From contig JAPFFF010000010.1 in assembly GCA_039105265.1 (NCBI GenBank), positions 1,736,001 to 1,800,000 on the forward strand: 64,000 bases of DNA, read 5' to 3'. Positions within the stretch are counted from its first letter, which is position 1. Every line of letters starts with the position of its first letter. The position numbers and the translations under genes were made by a program. Shown here piece after piece: positions 30,606 to 41,036 of this stretch. The notes under the pieces were generated by a model. That model saw only the letters and a list, made by a program, of their open reading frames with translations. It searched no databases and had not been told where the DNA came from. The DNA comes from Tritrichomonas musculus (Eukaryota > Parabasalia > Tritrichomonadida > Tritrichomonadidae).

Positions 30606-31099
30606 TAGGCTTTTACGCCATTATTTTTTTGGAAAAAAACACGCCATATAGCTTACGCCAAAAAAAAAAGGTTCTAAAAATTTATGTAAAGCAAAATTTT
30701 TTATATACTAATCTTAATTTAAATAATCTAAATACTAAAAAATAATTTCCTTTTTGTTAAAGTTCTTTTATTCAAAATTTGAAAATTATATCGAAAAAGG
30801 CATGACCCCCTACTCATGTTTTTTTATTGGCGTATTCAAATTTTTATATGAAAAAAAGCATGACCCCCAACTCATGATTTTTTTCGTGGCGTAATCATCC
30901 CCCATTTTATACGCCAATTCAAAAATTGAGAACATTCCTCAGAAGTCCTCAGAAAAAATAATGGCGTGGCGTACGCCACGCCAATTGATTTTATAATTTT
31001 TTTTAAATATTTTTTATTTTTTCTTTTAATTAAATATAGTAAAATAACACTAATAATTAATTAAAAGACAAAAATAACTTTTTAAATAAAGAAAAATTG

Positions 31100-32300
31100 T
31101 AGAGGTCGTTCAGTGAAGTGATTTTAACGTAACTTTTTACTTTCAATCAACTTTTTACCAAAAAATATTTATCAAAATTTCCTAAAAATTATATAATCAT
31201 AATTTATAGGATTATTCTGTTTTGTTAAATGCAAAATTGTAGTCAAATATGATTTTTTTAATTTTTGAAATAATATTAATCATTACTAATTTTATCTTTG
31301 AATTTTTAAGATTTTTAAGATTTAATAAGATATATTATATTATTATTCATATACTCGTTATACATATCTCGAATCATTCTATTTAAATGATTATTGGTCT
31401 CTTAATTGCATTATTAGATAATTTCAGTTTTTTGACATCAAACATTATTCACCTGTTTTTGGTATTTATTCTTTTGGTTAGTTATTGTAATGTGATTTTA
31501 TCTTCAGCTTTTTAGGAAATTTCTTCCAGTCAATTTTGCATTATAAAATTGCATTTTAAATTCCTATACAATTATATCCAAATTAAAGATTTTTATATAT
31601 TTTAATATATTTATATATATATTATTAATTTGATTATTTAATTAATTTATCAAAATTTTAGATATTTATAGATATAGATTAATTTTTTTAATTTGAGAGT
31701 ATTTTTCTGTTAAAATAACTTATTCAATATTTTTATTTATTTAATTGAAAAAATTGAATAACAATTATATTAATTATTCAATCTTATAAATATATATATA
31801 TATAATTCCAATAATACTCTTAAAATGATTGTAATTTATAATAAACAATATTAAACCTATATAAATATTCAATTAAGCAACTAATATTTATGTTTTATTA
31901 AAGATATAAATAAATTTTATAATTTTATTACACTTTTATTATAGAATAAAATATTTTTTTTGAATTTAGAAATTGAGAGGAAAAAAAATGCTTCTCAAAT
32001 TATTTTTTAATGAAATAAACTAGTAAAAGTATGCAATTCTTAAAAAAATTATTAAATAAATATAATAATGAATTATGGAAAATTTGAAAAAGTGTAATAA
32101 AAATAAATTTTATCTTCTTGGTCAAAAATATGGTCAAGATTATTATTGCTTTTCATTGAATTATTAAAAATTAAAATATCTAAAAATCAGTCGGAAATTT
32201 TTTTTAAATATTATTCTCTCTTTAAATTTATATATCATATAATAACATACTAAAAAATAATCTGTTTTTGAATTACTTTTTATAAGTTGAACGACCTCTA
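31100..32300. mobile_element. 1.2-kb AT-rich element inserted in copy 1, 6-bp target duplication
   Basis: Perfect 13-bp terminal inverted repeats (TAGAGGTCGTTCA / TGAACGACCTCTA). The 6-bp AAATTG occurs at 31094-31099 and again at 33517-33522, while the empty copy at 38.8 kb has it once. The body is very AT-rich and has no gene. Superfamily unknown. Confidence 0.8.
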
Positions 32301-32303
32301 AAA

Positions 32304-33510
32304 TTAGTTGTGGAAATTTATCCTTTTGTCACTTTTTAGGATAAGTTTAGGATAAAAAAAAAAAATAAAAAAAAATAAGCAAAAGTGGTGTATGATAAAT
32401 TGTATCTATTTATATATGCTTTTTTTTTGGAGAAAAAAAGAAAGTATAAAAATTTTGGAATAAAAATAAAAATTTTGGATTTTTTTTTTTGCAATATTGC
32501 AGTAGATAAATAAATTTTGTTTTGTAAATATATCGCTGAATATTAAATTGACAGTCAGTATCGAAGTTAATAAAAAATAAAAAAAAAAGTAAGCAAAAAT
32601 AGAAAAACAGGATAAAATTTGTTACAAATTGCTAGAACTATTAACGATAATTGCTGTTCATATAATGATTAAATGCTTTCTCTTGTAAACAAAGTTGATT
32701 CCATCCAAAAAAAAAAATATTTCTAAACGTAAAATATTTTTCTATTAATTTACTCTCAAAATTTTCTAAAATTTTGAATATAATTGAATCTAAAAATACG
32801 TAAAATCTACAATAAATATATGATATATCATATATTATATTATATTTATTTCAAAAAGATATTGAATATACTTATTGAAATAATTTCAATAAAGCTATAA
32901 ATAAAAAAAGTTATAGAATTCAAAAATAGTTAATCGGGCATTGAATTTTTTTAATTGATAGAATTAATTCAAAATGAATATTCCAAATAATAAAATTAAT
33001 TAACTTCATTTTATACCATATATATATTTAATAATATACATAAACTATATATATAGATATTAATAAGAATTTAATAATGATAAACAAAAGATATGATTAT
33101 TTATAAAAAAAACGATGATTTTTTAACCAATCACATCATTATATTATAATGTGAGATGAAGAAAAAAAATATTTTGTTACCTTTTTTTACATATTCATCA
33201 TTGTTTTTGATTAACTAATTTTTTTCGATGAAAAAAAAGCAATTCTCGCAAATTTTGAAAATTGCAATAAAAATTTTAAATAATATTCCAAATAATGATA
33301 ATAAAACAGCTAAAAATGATATTATTTAAACAACAACTTTACTTTTTAATAATAAATAAATATTATATTTAAATTAAAAAATTTTGTTTTTTTTTGTTTT
33401 TCCACGCTTTCCTCAGATCATTACTTAAAATTTACGAGTTTTTCTTAAAAAAAAAAATTAGGATAAATTTAGGATAAAATTTTGTTTCAAGGATAAATTT
33501 CCACACCTAA
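32304..33510. mobile_element. 1.2-kb AT-rich element, 9-bp target duplication (MULE-like)
   Basis: The ends are TTAGTTGTGGAAATTTATCC and, on the complement of the right end, TTAGGTGTGGAAATTTATCC (19/20). CCTCTAAAA is duplicated at 32295-32303 and 33511-33519. The target was the right end of the 1.2-kb element above. Subterminal TTAGGATAArTTTAGGATAA occurs near both ends. A 9-bp duplication points to the Mutator-like group. No coding capacity. Confidence 0.8.
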
Positions 33511-33843
33511 CCTCTAAAATTGTTTTTTATTTTCACTTGTCTTTTTTCAGCAGGCATTTACGCCATTTCTTTAAAAAAACATACGCCATTTTGCTTTGGC
33601 GTAAAAGCCTAGACATTTATTCAACTATTTAACGAAAGAATAATCAAATAAATATTTTATAATTTATTAGATTATTTCTATTTTTAAACAAATAATTTTT
33701 AAATATTTTAAGTTATTATAAAGAAAGTTGTTGAAATTTAATAAATTTAATATGTTTTTTCCAGATCTTTGAGAAAAACAACGATACAACTTTTTCAAAA
33801 AAAATTAATTTTTTAACTAAAATATACTCAATCAGAAAAATAT

Positions 33844-36594
33844 TTAAATAAAACAACTAGCATCAACAGGAGGTAAAAAGCTATCAGTAATAGCAGGCAT
33901 ATTGCTTTTAGTTTTGATCAACTTTACTTGATTTTCGCCAATTTCCAGTTGAATTTTTTCATCCGATGGAATCTGGTCTGGTTTTTTTATACATTCAGGC
34001 AAATAAAATCTTGTAAAAGAGTTAATTGCAATTCTTCTACTAGAATCATTTGTAAAACCACCGAAACAAATGATTTGTTTTTCATTTAAATTTTGGGAAT
34101 CAATAACAGCAGTTGCGGCAAATCTGTTCATACCATAGATATAATTACCTTTAATTTTCAAATCGATTACATCCAATGAATCAATATTAAGAGCGAAAGG
34201 CAAATTATTATAACCTTCACCACCAAAGACTACCATGAATTGATTAATCATCACAGCACCATGGGAGCATCTAGGAACGATAGAGTTATTTTTATGTAAC
34301 TTAATTTTCGCCCATTCATTTTGATCGAATGAAAAGATCCAAGTATCATTCAATTTTTCATTATTTAATTGGCCCCCATGAATAATCATTGAATTTTTGT
34401 ATACAACCGCTGAATGATCGGATCTAGGTGAAGGACATTTTCGTTTAATGAAGGGTTTAGACCATTGATGTTTAGTAACATTATAAATCCAAATTTCATT
34501 TGATTCGTTATTTTGTTGATCTAAACCGCCAAAAACAACAAGGTTATCGTTATAAGCAACCATTGTATGATTAACACGAGTGAAAGAAGACTTATTTGGC
34601 AGTGCAACCCATTGATTATCTTTGTAAAGATAAACCTGATTGCATTTTCTTCCACCAAACATGTAAAGTGAAACGAATGCTTTTTCCTTGATTGCTTTTG
34701 AATATGTCATTTTCATACCTGTAAAAGGTGGATTAATTTCATTGATTGAAAACTCGTTTCCTTTTGAATCAAATGATAAAATTGGTGGATAAGTAATTTC
34801 ATTTTCATTTAAACATGATCCACCTGTAATAAACATAAGCGTATCATTTAAAGTGACTGCGGATGAACCAATAATTTGTGGAATAGGTAAATTAGTGAAC
34901 GAAGTTGGTATAATTTCTTCGGCAAATATTTGATTTGGCTCAAGAATCATCAAATTTTGACGAAGTTGTCTAATATTCAATACAAAGTCATGTTTCATTT
35001 CTTTAGAATCAAAAAGAATGTTGCAATAGAATTGAGTGCTAATTATGAAGAATATTGATTCAGGGTCTTTATCAGCGGAAATAATAAATTGTAAATTCTT
35101 TATATTTTTATAGAAAAGAACTGATTCTGATTTGTTTGATGTTTTTAACGTACAAAGAATTTTATCGGTTAAAAGATAAATCATTCCTTGTTTTTTCTTT
35201 TCCCAATCATTTTTAGTTCGAACTTTGCATTCATAACTACTTTTAAGAGATCTTTCCATTGAAGCAAAACTTACTTCTGAATCCATAATTCTATTTGATA
35301 TTTGAATCATTTGTGCTGCATTTTTGATTTGATCACAATATTTATCAATTTTTTGACCTAATGTTTTCATTGTAGATTCAGCAATGCAAACAAACCTATA
35401 GTCAATATGACTCATTGGTGTTACTTTTTGTATTTCATGAAGTAATAATGGATATTTTGACGGTCGTTGATATGGTGCACTAGCATATTGATCAAATGCT
35501 ATTTTATTATTTGAAAAAACTTTTTGTTCAATTTCAAGTAGTTTTTCATTTGCCACAATTTCACTGATAACTTTTTGAATGTTACCATATTGTCGTAGAA
35601 AATCTCTATGTTTTAAAAATTCATTCCCCATCTTAATAAATGAAAATGATATTCTCGTTCCATAGTTAATTTTCATGCTTTTTAATGATGTGTAAAATCG
35701 CGTGTGAAATTTAAATATTTGAATACAAATATTAAAAAATCTATCATACATATCAGATGATTTTTCAAGTAAACCAGCTTCTTTCATTCTCGGTTTGAAG
35801 TAGTTGATCAAAAAATTAACTCTTTCTAAAAAAACTTCTTCTGTTTCAATAAGTTCTTTCAAAGGATAAACACGTTTTTTCATTATTTTGATAGCATCTT
35901 CAGTAAGATGGCATTTGAATACATTATCGTTTTGATCGAATCTTAATTTCTTGATAATATATTTAGCATCATGCTTAGTAAAATCAACTTTTTTGTTATT
36001 GATGTAAAGCTCTGGATTTTCAATGGAAAGTTGGTAACTGTTCACTATTTTTCTTAGGACATATTTGCCTGATTTTGAGCCATACTCATTTAGATTAAAA
36101 CTAACTATAAAATCAGGCATTTGTGGGGGAATATCAAATTCTTGTGATTTTCTTGGCGAGCTAAGTTCTTGTGGTTTTTCGGTTTGATCAAATGTTGGAT
36201 GTTTATCGTCATGGTCAATTTCTAGTGAGTTTTCGGTCTGAGATTTTTTTGGAGATTTTCTGGGAGATTCTAATTGTTGTGGTTCGTTATCAACTTCATT
36301 ATGCAAAATAAAGTGAATTGTGCTTTTTTCACTCTTCGGTATAACTTGTAAGGTATAAGAAAAATCAAAAGGATCTTCTTTGATTAATTTGTGGCAAAGA
36401 TCAGTGATGATCGTGTCGGGGTCGATGTATTGTATGAATGTTGGCGTTCGAATAGCTAATACATAGCTTTTTTGTATATCTAAAACAACTTTGATTTCTC
36501 TCGCTCTTTTTCCAACAATTTTATCTGGTGATTTGTATTCTGGGTTCTTGTTGTCATAAAGAACTATTATAAATTTTTCTAGATTGGTTGCCAT
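33844..36594 (-). CDS. RhoGEF (DH-PH) protein with C-terminal Kelch repeats
   Basis: A 916-residue cytosolic signalling protein. The N-terminal ~90 residues (KFIIVLYDNKNPEYKSPDKI) and a later segment near 155-230 look like small ubiquitin-like or binding folds separated by an acidic Ser/Pro/Lys-rich linker. The DH domain is at about 243-435 (LKELIETEEVFLERVNFLIN; YPLLLHEIQKVTPMSHIDY), which would load Rho/Rac GTPases with GTP. A PH-like region is at about 448-545 (MIYLLTDKILCTLKTSNKS). Kelch repeats follow at about 571-858 (LMFITGGSCLNENE; NHTMVAYNDNLVVFGGLD; HSAVVYKNSMIIHGGQ; GAVMINQFMVVFGGEG), forming a propeller for protein binding. An initiator-like TCATTTTTAGCTG precedes the ATG. Confidence 0.88.
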   Translation of the reverse strand: MATNLEKFIIVLYDNKNPEYKSPDKIVGKRAREIKVVLDIQKSYVLAIRTPTFIQYIDPDTIITDLCHKLIKEDPFDFSYTLQVIPKSEKSTIHFILHNEVDNEPQQLESPRKSPKKSQTENSLEIDHDDKHPTFDQTEKPQELSSPRKSQEFDIPPQMPDFIVSFNLNEYGSKSGKYVLRKIVNSYQLSIENPELYINNKKVDFTKHDAKYIIKKLRFDQNDNVFKCHLTEDAIKIMKKRVYPLKELIETEEVFLERVNFLINYFKPRMKEAGLLEKSSDMYDRFFNICIQIFKFHTRFYTSLKSMKINYGTRISFSFIKMGNEFLKHRDFLRQYGNIQKVISEIVANEKLLEIEQKVFSNNKIAFDQYASAPYQRPSKYPLLLHEIQKVTPMSHIDYRFVCIAESTMKTLGQKIDKYCDQIKNAAQMIQISNRIMDSEVSFASMERSLKSSYECKVRTKNDWEKKKQGMIYLLTDKILCTLKTSNKSESVLFYKNIKNLQFIISADKDPESIFFIISTQFYCNILFDSKEMKHDFVLNIRQLRQNLMILEPNQIFAEEIIPTSFTNLPIPQIIGSSAVTLNDTLMFITGGSCLNENEITYPPILSFDSKGNEFSINEINPPFTGMKMTYSKAIKEKAFVSLYMFGGRKCNQVYLYKDNQWVALPNKSSFTRVNHTMVAYNDNLVVFGGLDQQNNESNEIWIYNVTKHQWSKPFIKRKCPSPRSDHSAVVYKNSMIIHGGQLNNEKLNDTWIFSFDQNEWAKIKLHKNNSIVPRCSHGAVMINQFMVVFGGEGYNNLPFALNIDSLDVIDLKIKGNYIYGMNRFAATAVIDSQNLNEKQIICFGGFTNDSSRRIAINSFTRFYLPECIKKPDQIPSDEKIQLEIGENQVKLIKTKSNMPAITDSFLPPVDASCFI

Positions 36595-36604
36595 CAGCTA
36601 AAAA

Positions 36605-36609
36605 TGAAA
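36605..36609 (-). promoter_or_regulatory. Initiator TCATT of the RhoGEF gene
   Basis: On the minus strand TCATTTTCATTTTTAGCTGATGG. The nearer TCATT gives a leader of about ten bases. Confidence 0.45.
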
Positions 36610-37320
36610 ATGATTTATTTTGCCCAATTTGCCCAAATTATTCATAATTTTAAAAAATTTAAAAATTTCTCTTAAATTATTCACTTTTTGAGAATCTCTT
36701 CTCAAAAATGATAGAATTTTATGAATTTAAAAATATAGTTTTCTTTATTTACTGTTGAAATATTCTAGTTTTTATTAAATAAATAAAAATTAAATATATT
36801 TTGAAATTTAGATGTTCAAGACAAAAACTATTCTGGTGCCCACATAATTATACCTTCGAAAAGTCAACTCAAAAAGAGGTCTTCAAGTAGGAAACTCCAC
36901 TTAATTATTTAAAAAAAAAATAGTTCAATTTATTTTAATTAAAGTCGTAATTACTATTTTATATTATATCTGATATTTAATTAAGGATTTTATACGCTAA
37001 TTATCGAGAAAATTAGGTTTTATTTATTTCTATATATAAATGGTCTTACCAAAAAACAGTTTTTTATTAATCGTATAAAATATTTATATTTCAATTTTAT
37101 TAATGAATAAAATCATTTTTAATTATTATTTATCTTTATTATTATGAAGAATATAAGTTATTTACAAAATTTTAACGGAGATAAATTGAAAACTAATATT
37201 TGAATGAACAACCATTCAAAAAAATAAAAAATCATGATGATCATAGAAATTTTTATGTGATTTAAAAATTATCGTTTTTCTTGCATAAAGAAGAAATTTC
37301 AAAAAATAAAGAATAAACTT
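36610..37320. other. AT-rich intergenic stretch
   Basis: 5' flank of the RhoGEF gene up to a mariner remnant. The short less AT-rich stretch near 36810-36900 has no recognised feature. Confidence 0.55.
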
Positions 37321-37328
37321 AAATTATA

Positions 37329-37520
37329 CAAGGTGATAAAAAAGTCCGTTCGTCGGTCAATAAAAATTGAATAAAAAAATATTCACCTTCTCTATCGATT
37401 ACTAATTGAAGTCTTCTTAACCAATCATCGTATGCTTTTTTAAAGTTTGATGTTGGAATACTATTCAATATTCTGGTCACTTCACTAAAAAAATTCATGT
37501 TCATTCTTGAAGAAGCATCT
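37329..37520 (-). pseudogene. Mariner-type transposase remnant (C-terminal end)
   Basis: The minus strand encodes FKKAYDDWLRRLQLVIDREG followed by EYF, which resembles the C-terminal end of Tc1/mariner transposases. It is followed by an end-like sequence, TACAAGGTGATAAAAAAGTC on the plus strand at 37327, starting at a TA. Only the last ~60 codons remain; the rest of the gene is missing. Identification is from motif recall. Confidence 0.5.
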
Positions 37521-37741
37521 AAGTATTTTTTTTTTGGGCCAAAAAGAATGGCCCTTGGCCCCTAAATATTTAAATTTTGGCCCATTGTAATGTGAAATGA
37601 AAACTTTTCTAAAAACTTTTCAATTTATATTTGTTTTTATAAATAAATTTATATTAAAAAATAGTTATTATATGATTATTATTGTGTTGATTTTAGTAAT
37701 TGAAAGATGATAACTTTTACATTTAATTAATATATTATGTT

Positions 37742-38110
37742 ACTGAGCGGATCATTTATTTTTTGAAATTATTTGAAAAAGATTTAATGAGTTTAATATG
37801 TAGTGCTGGAAAAAATGAGTTTATAAATAAGTATAAAACGGTATGAGCGTTATTTTACTGAGCAGATGATTTATTTTAGGAGTTATTTGAAAAAGATTTA
37901 ATGAGTTTAAAATGATCTGGAAAAAATGGTTTTAAAACGAATTTATAGATGAGTATAAAACAACATGAGTACTATTTTGCTGAGAAGATGATAGTTTTTG
38001 GAGATTATTTAGAATAGATTAAATGAAGAAAAAAAGCTGGGGAAAATGAGTTTTAAAAGAGTTGGTGACGATAATAAAACGATATGAGCGCATTTCAGCC
38101 GAGTTTGAAA
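37742..38110. repeat. About three tandem copies of a ~118-bp repeat
   Basis: Units start at 37742, 37857 and 37979 (ACTGAGCGG, ACTGAGCAG, GCTGAGAAG), with a fourth beginning near 38097. Each has a TTGAAAAAGATTTAATGAG-like phrase, a CTGGAAAAAATG-like phrase and GTATAAAACGGTATGAGCG or a variant. The units have diverged, so the array is old. No coding capacity. Confidence 0.75.
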
Positions 38111-38334
38111 TCATTTTTATTTTTGAAAAAAATGTATTTATATATCGTTTAAAAAATAAAATTAACACCTTTATGCATATCATTAGTAACTATAAAAATG
38201 AGAAAATAGATAAATTAATGATATAAATATTAAAATATAGGCATTACCGTATAAATAATTTCTAAACCCAAATATTGATATTTATAGAGAAGGCATGAAT
38301 ATTAGTTCATTAAATCATGCGATGGAAATAGGTA

Positions 38335-38913
38335 GGCTTTTACGCCATTATTTTTTTGGAAAAAAACACGCCATATAGCTTACGCCAAAAAAAAAAGGTT
38401 CTAAAAATTTATGTAAAGCAAAATTTTTTATATACTAATCTTAATTTAAATAATCTAAATACTAAAAAATAATTTCCTTTTTGTTAAAGTTCTTTTATTC
38501 AAAATTTGAAAATTATATCGAAAAAGGCATGACCCCCTACTCATGTTTTTTTTTTGGCGTATTCAAATTTTTATATGAAAAAAAGCATGACCCCCAACTC
38601 ATGATTTTTTTCGTGGCGTAATCATCCCCCATTTTATACGCCAATTCAAAAATTGAGAACATTCCTCAGAAATCCTCAGAAAAAATAATGGCGTGGCGTA
38701 CGCCACGCCAATTGATTTTATAATTTTTTTTAAATATTTTTTATTTTTTCTTTTAATTAAATATAGAAAAATAACACTAATAATTAATTAAAAGACAAAA
38801 ATAACTTTTTAAATAAAGAAAAATTGTTTTTTATTTTCACTTGTCTTTTTTCAGCAGGCATTTACGCCATTTCTTTAAAAAAACATACGCCATTTTGCTT
38901 TGGCGTAAAAGCC
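38335..38913. mobile_element. TACGCC-type non-autonomous element, copy 2 (uninterrupted, 579 bp)
   Basis: Same element as 30608-33609 without the nested insertions. TA flanks at 38333-38334 and 38914-38915; ends GGCTTTTACGCC / GGCGTAAAAGCC; central palindrome GGCGTGGCGTACGCCACGCC near 38690. Copies 1 and 2 differ at only a few positions (near 30810/38545, 30952/38671 and 31040/38765), so both moved recently. Confidence 0.9.
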
Positions 38914-39066
38914 TATTTATATCTAGAAGGAATTAAAAAAAAAAATTAATTAAAATATTTTCAAAAACTCTTTAAAAAAAATAAATGAAATGAAAGAATT
39001 CTTTTTATATTTGAATGATTTTAATCAATATTCGAAATAAAGATTTGTTTTTATTTTGGCTTAAAA

Positions 39067-40326
39067 TCATTCAATGTTTTTATAGAGGGAAATTAACTCA
39101 TTCATTACTTCATATGATTCATCAAAATCATATAGACCAAGCCCTTCATTATGAAACAAATGCATAAATGGTCTTTTTTCATAGTATTTCTGAAAATAAG
39201 AATTGATACGACAAAAAACATCATTTATAGCTGGTGAGTTAAAAAATAACGACGATGTTTTTGGGAGCGAATAACAGTAATTTTGACATGCTGAAATTTT
39301 AAAATTTGGAATTTCCGGAATTTCAATTTTTTTAAATTCTTCGCCAATTTGATTCAACGAAAAATTTCCTCTAAATTGAGCTGTTGCATCCAAATAAACA
39401 GAGTTTTTCATATCGCAATCAGCGAAAAAAGTTTTGCAATTGAATAAATTCGATACCAAGTCCTTTGTTTTGAAATTATAATGATTCGTTGATCCTCTTG
39501 AAACGATTGTCGACAAACTTGGAATAATAAAATGAAATTTTGGAAATGAAACCAAATTCATAACGGTTCTATTCAAATCAGAATTGACTTGGTTTTTAAA
39601 TCTAAACGGACATGAAAAGTTTGACATCATTAAAGAAATTAAATAATTCAGATCACCATATGATACCGATTTTGATTTCATATAGTCTGAATAGATATTG
39701 AAAACTGCTTCATTATCAATGCAAATCACTTCATCAACAAAATTGAGAAGATATGGAATCGTCAAAATAAAATTGTATGGCTCAAGTAATGATTCACTCA
39801 ATTCTTGCGATGGAAATACTGAATACGTAATGATCTTTCGATCTGGATATTCATCACGTACATTTTCAATTATATATGAACTAAGACCTGAGCCAATTCC
39901 GCCACTACATGAATGAACAAGTTGGAATCCTTGCAAGCAGTCACACTTTTCAACTTCTTTTCGAATTATATCAAGTTTATTTCCTGAATCTTCATATTCA
40001 TTAAAATAATATGAATGTGCCCAGTTATCTTTAAAAAAAGACATTTTTTTATCTTCGTACTCGTAATTGTAAATATATATCTGCGGATTTTCTCCGGTGA
40101 AAACTTTGCTTAAATCAGATGGATCATATCCAAACGATATTGCACGCGGTTCGTATTCGTTATAAATATTTTCATTATAATATGTTTTTATTCCATACAA
40201 ATAATCATCTGAACAACCATAATTTGTGCCGTGAATTAAATGTTCATTGGCAATCATTTCAAAAAATCTACTTCCAATGCGATTTCCACATTGACCAATT
40301 TGAATATGCACTATTTCTCGAACCAT
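39067..40326 (-). CDS. Divergent beta-tubulin-like protein
   Basis: A 419-residue tubulin-superfamily GTPase, against ~445 for ordinary beta-tubulin. The N-terminus MVREIVHIQIGQCGNRIGSR is nearly beta-tubulin's, with an extra Val after Met. The nucleotide-binding glycine loop is altered (SCSGGIGSGLSSY near residue 136). Other tubulin landmarks remain: YSVFPSQELSESLLEPYN, DEVICIDNEAVFNIYSDYM, MNLVSFPKFHFIIPSLS and a late SLPKTSSLFFNSPAI. It lacks the acidic C-terminal tail. No stop interrupts it, so it may be a specialised paralog or a diverging duplicate. The next gene along encodes a TTL-like domain. Confidence 0.85.
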   Translation of the reverse strand: MVREIVHIQIGQCGNRIGSRFFEMIANEHLIHGTNYGCSDDYLYGIKTYYNENIYNEYEPRAISFGYDPSDLSKVFTGENPQIYIYNYEYEDKKMSFFKDNWAHSYYFNEYEDSGNKLDIIRKEVEKCDCLQGFQLVHSCSGGIGSGLSSYIIENVRDEYPDRKIITYSVFPSQELSESLLEPYNFILTIPYLLNFVDEVICIDNEAVFNIYSDYMKSKSVSYGDLNYLISLMMSNFSCPFRFKNQVNSDLNRTVMNLVSFPKFHFIIPSLSTIVSRGSTNHYNFKTKDLVSNLFNCKTFFADCDMKNSVYLDATAQFRGNFSLNQIGEEFKKIEIPEIPNFKISACQNYCYSLPKTSSLFFNSPAINDVFCRINSYFQKYYEKRPFMHLFHNEGLGLYDFDESYEVMNELISLYKNIE

Positions 40327-41036
40327 TTATTTTTTTTTTAAAAAAAATATCTTTTTTTAATCAAAAAGTTTAACTTAAATCCTGCCCACAATTTTTTTAT
40401 CAATTTTTTCATAAATTATCAAAGATCAATTCTTTGAGATATGATGCTGCATTTTGTTAATTACTGATAGACATAATAATACCAAGAATAAAATTAATTC
40501 AAACAAGTATAAATAAACAATAATTAATCATTGAGAGAAATAATTCTTTCATAATCTGTTTCAAAAAAGGAATTTACAAAAATGAGAAAAAAGTTCACAT
40601 TGTTACTGATACTTTGATATCATCCGTATCAGTACATTTAAAGGATGCCCATTATTATCATAAATACAAGTTCTTTAAAATAATGCAATTATGTATGAAA
40701 CAAAAAACTTATTTATTCATTTTGAATGAGTTTGCAACTTCTATAGACCATCAGTAAGACAGTATCAATGATGGATGTTTCAATTCAAATGAAACAATAA
40801 GAAAGAATTTGATATGTAGATTTATTAATACAACAAAAGCTTCCAAATGGTATGAATGCTATCATGAGAAACATGAAATAAAAAGATAGACAACAAAAGC
40901 TTCCAAATGGCATGTATTGCATGAAAAATTTGCTATTAATTTTATATTCATTTTAAAAATCCTTAATTATAAATACTTATAAAAATACCTGATATTCTTT
41001 TTTTTTTAATCACAACAAGCTTAAATACCAAAAAAC
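40327..41036. other. Intergenic stretch with a short direct repeat
   Basis: CAACAAAAGCTTCCAAATGG occurs at 40831-40850 and 40891-40910, 60 bases apart. On the minus strand an AAGTTAAACTTTTTGA element lies about 30-50 bases before the tubulin-like ATG. No gene seen. Confidence 0.6.

Larger units (their letters stand above)
30608..33609. mobile_element. TACGCC-type non-autonomous DNA element, copy 1, with two nested insertions
   Basis: The ends are GGCTTTTACGCC and GGCGTAAAAGCC, flanked by TA at 30606-30607 and 33610-33611. The outer parts (30608-31099 and 33517-33609) match the uninterrupted 579-bp copy at 38335-38913 with only a few differences. The inner ~2.4 kb is two other elements (31100-32300 and 32304-33510). 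GGCGTA/TACGCC motifs recur near both ends, and a perfect palindrome GGCGTGGCGTACGCCACGCC lies near 30963. No coding capacity. Confidence 0.88.

Noticed and set aside
30557-30745. 62-codon frame at the start of the TACGCC element
   Set aside because: Runs across the element boundary; the matching region of the second copy is non-coding and the peptide is Lys/Tyr/Leu-rich noise.
37742-38110. CRISPR-like array
   Set aside because: Units are adjacent and diverged without repeat-spacer structure, and the genome is eukaryotic.
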